7,245 nucleotides of DNA, from positions 1 to 7,245 of the forward strand of contig JAUXBD010000063.1 in NCBI GenBank assembly GCA_030619585.1, read 5' to 3'. Positions within the stretch are counted from its first letter, which is position 1; each line of letters starts with the position of its first letter. Both the position numbers and the translations under genes were made by a program. Source of the DNA: Desulfobacteraceae bacterium. Its GTDB lineage: Bacteria; Desulfobacterota; Desulfobacteria; Desulfobacterales; SURF-7. Positions 6,364-7,245 of the stretch are shown here, in pieces. Below the pieces are notes generated by a model. It saw only the letters and a program-made list of their open reading frames with translations, ran no database searches and was not told the origin of the DNA.

Positions 6364-7163
6364 TGGGGAAAGACTTTTTAAAAGAGATTGTTGAACATAA
6401 GAAAAAGGAGGTGGCAAGGGCCAAGAGATCCACTCCAATAGAGAAAATTAGAGAGATGGCACTTTGCGGAAAAGAAACCCGTCCGTTTTTTGAAAACCTG
6501 AAAAATTTAGGTCCATCCGGAGTGAATATTATAGCTGAAATAAAAAGGGCGTCTCCATCAAAAGGAGATATCAGGCCTGACATTGACCCTGCTTTATATG
6601 CAAGGGAATATGAGGCTGGAGGTGCGCGGGCTATTTCAGTGCTTACGGATACCGGTTTTTTCAAGGGTAGTTTTGAAGATTTAAAAACAGCAAGGCAAAA
6701 CACCGCCCTTCCCATTCTTAGAAAAGATTTTCTTGTTTCCTCTTACCAGATATATGAGTCTTTAATCATAGGAGCAGACGCGGTTCTTCTTATAGTAAGG
6801 ATTCTGTCAAAAAAGCAGCTGAAAGATTATCTGTCCCTGTGCAAAGAGTTGAAACTTGATGCTCTGGTGGAGATAAATTCAGAAGAGGACTTTGAGATCG
6901 CCACTCTTTCAGGGGCAAAGCTTATAGGTATAAATAATCGTGATTTAAGCTCATTTGAAACAGATGTCAATACAGCCATGCGTTTGAAATCACTTTTTGC
7001 ACCTGACCAGGTGGCGGTGGCTGCAAGCGGAATAAGCAATAGAAGGGATATCGAAAATAATCTTGCGTTCGGGATTACAAGTTTTCTCATTGGTGAAAGC
7101 CTGGTAAGGGCTGATAATACACGGTATTTTCTTCGAACTCTTATGAAAAAAGATGGAAAATAG
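6363..7163 (+). CDS. trpC: indole-3-glycerol-phosphate synthase
   Basis: This 266-residue single-domain (beta/alpha)8 enzyme closes the indole ring of the carboxyphenylamino-deoxyribulose phosphate made by TrpF. Active-site motifs, with the matching Sulfolobus residue in brackets: E59 and K61 in EIKRASPSKG (E51, K53), K121 in RKDF (K110), E170 in LVEI (E159), N191 and R193 in INNRDL (N180, R182), S222 in ASGI (S211). Phosphate-loop glycines appear in IGES. Oddity: the Glu that normally precedes this Ser (E210) is Ala221 here. The start overlaps the trpD stop as TAATG, which implies translational coupling. Unlike enteric TrpC it is not fused to TrpF, which follows as a separate overlapping gene. 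Confidence 0.97.
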   Translation: MGKDFLKEIVEHKKKEVARAKRSTPIEKIREMALCGKETRPFFENLKNLGPSGVNIIAEIKRASPSKGDIRPDIDPALYAREYEAGGARAISVLTDTGFFKGSFEDLKTARQNTALPILRKDFLVSSYQIYESLIIGADAVLLIVRILSKKQLKDYLSLCKELKLDALVEINSEEDFEIATLSGAKLIGINNRDLSSFETDVNTAMRLKSLFAPDQVAVAASGISNRRDIENNLAFGITSFLIGESLVRADNTRYFLRTLMKKDGK

Positions 7164-7245
7164 TATAAAAAAAAAGCCTACTGACTCACCTCAGATCAAG
7201 GTTTGCGGCCTGACAAGTGTTGATGAAGCTCTGGGGTGCGCATCC
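7153..7245 (+). CDS. trpF: phosphoribosylanthranilate isomerase, 3' end outside the window
   Basis: The first 31 codons are visible. After a short Lys-rich, poorly conserved start they read QIKVCGLTSVDEAL, matching the first beta-strand of TrpF. C18 would be the catalytic general base (the Cys of the KICGLT motif). The enzyme isomerises phosphoribosylanthranilate to the substrate of TrpC. The ATG at 7153 lies inside the end of trpC, an 11-nt overlap in another frame. The ribosome site is weak (A-rich with GA steps), which fits coupling to trpC translation. No other ATG or GTG occurs before the conserved motif in this frame, so 7153 is the likely start. Confidence 0.9.
   Translation, partial: MENSIKKKPTDSPQIKVCGLTSVDEALGCAS

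Overview
The window looks like a chromosomal segment from a moderately AT-rich Gram-negative bacterium. The separate-gene trp order E-G-D-C-F and the type IV pilus gene remnant suggest something in or near the Desulfobacterota (former Deltaproteobacteria). That placement is inferred from protein flavour and gene order, not proven. There are three blocks.

Block 1 (2-2380, + strand) is the 3' part of a very large gene. It encodes a fusion of a zinc-ribbon-like Cys cluster, an archaeo-eukaryotic-type primase domain and an SF2 helicase. This is the architecture of the primase-helicase of the predicted 'TOTE' conflict (defence or mobile) systems. The frame is open to the left edge, so the gene starts outside the window; the ATG at 377 is internal.

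Block 2 (2441 to about 2932, - strand) is a broken pilT (type IV pilus retraction ATPase). Only the C-terminal half remains. It is interrupted by one in-frame amber codon and lacks the Walker A half of the protein. It converges on the primase-helicase gene across a 60-bp gap in which I see no good terminator.

Block 3 (about 2975-7245, + strand) is the start of a tryptophan operon. A consensus sigma-70-type promoter (TTGACA, 16 bp, TATAAT) is followed by a leader of about 250 nt. The leader encodes a 30-residue peptide with a Trp-Arg-Trp motif and ends in an intrinsic terminator just before trpE. A competing long hairpin that captures the 5' arm of that terminator can be drawn. This is the full layout of ribosome-mediated transcription attenuation. 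The genes follow in tight order: trpE (14-nt gap), trpG (22-nt gap), trpD (1-nt overlap), trpC (11-nt overlap), trpF (cut by the window end). TrpE and TrpG together make anthranilate from chorismate and glutamine. TrpD adds the phosphoribosyl group, TrpF isomerises the product, and TrpC closes the indole ring. trpB and trpA would be expected beyond the right edge.

The most rewarding items are the trp attenuator, which an ORF-based annotation would miss, and the primase-helicase, whose function is only predicted. TrpC and TrpE each carry an unusual substitution at a normally conserved position.
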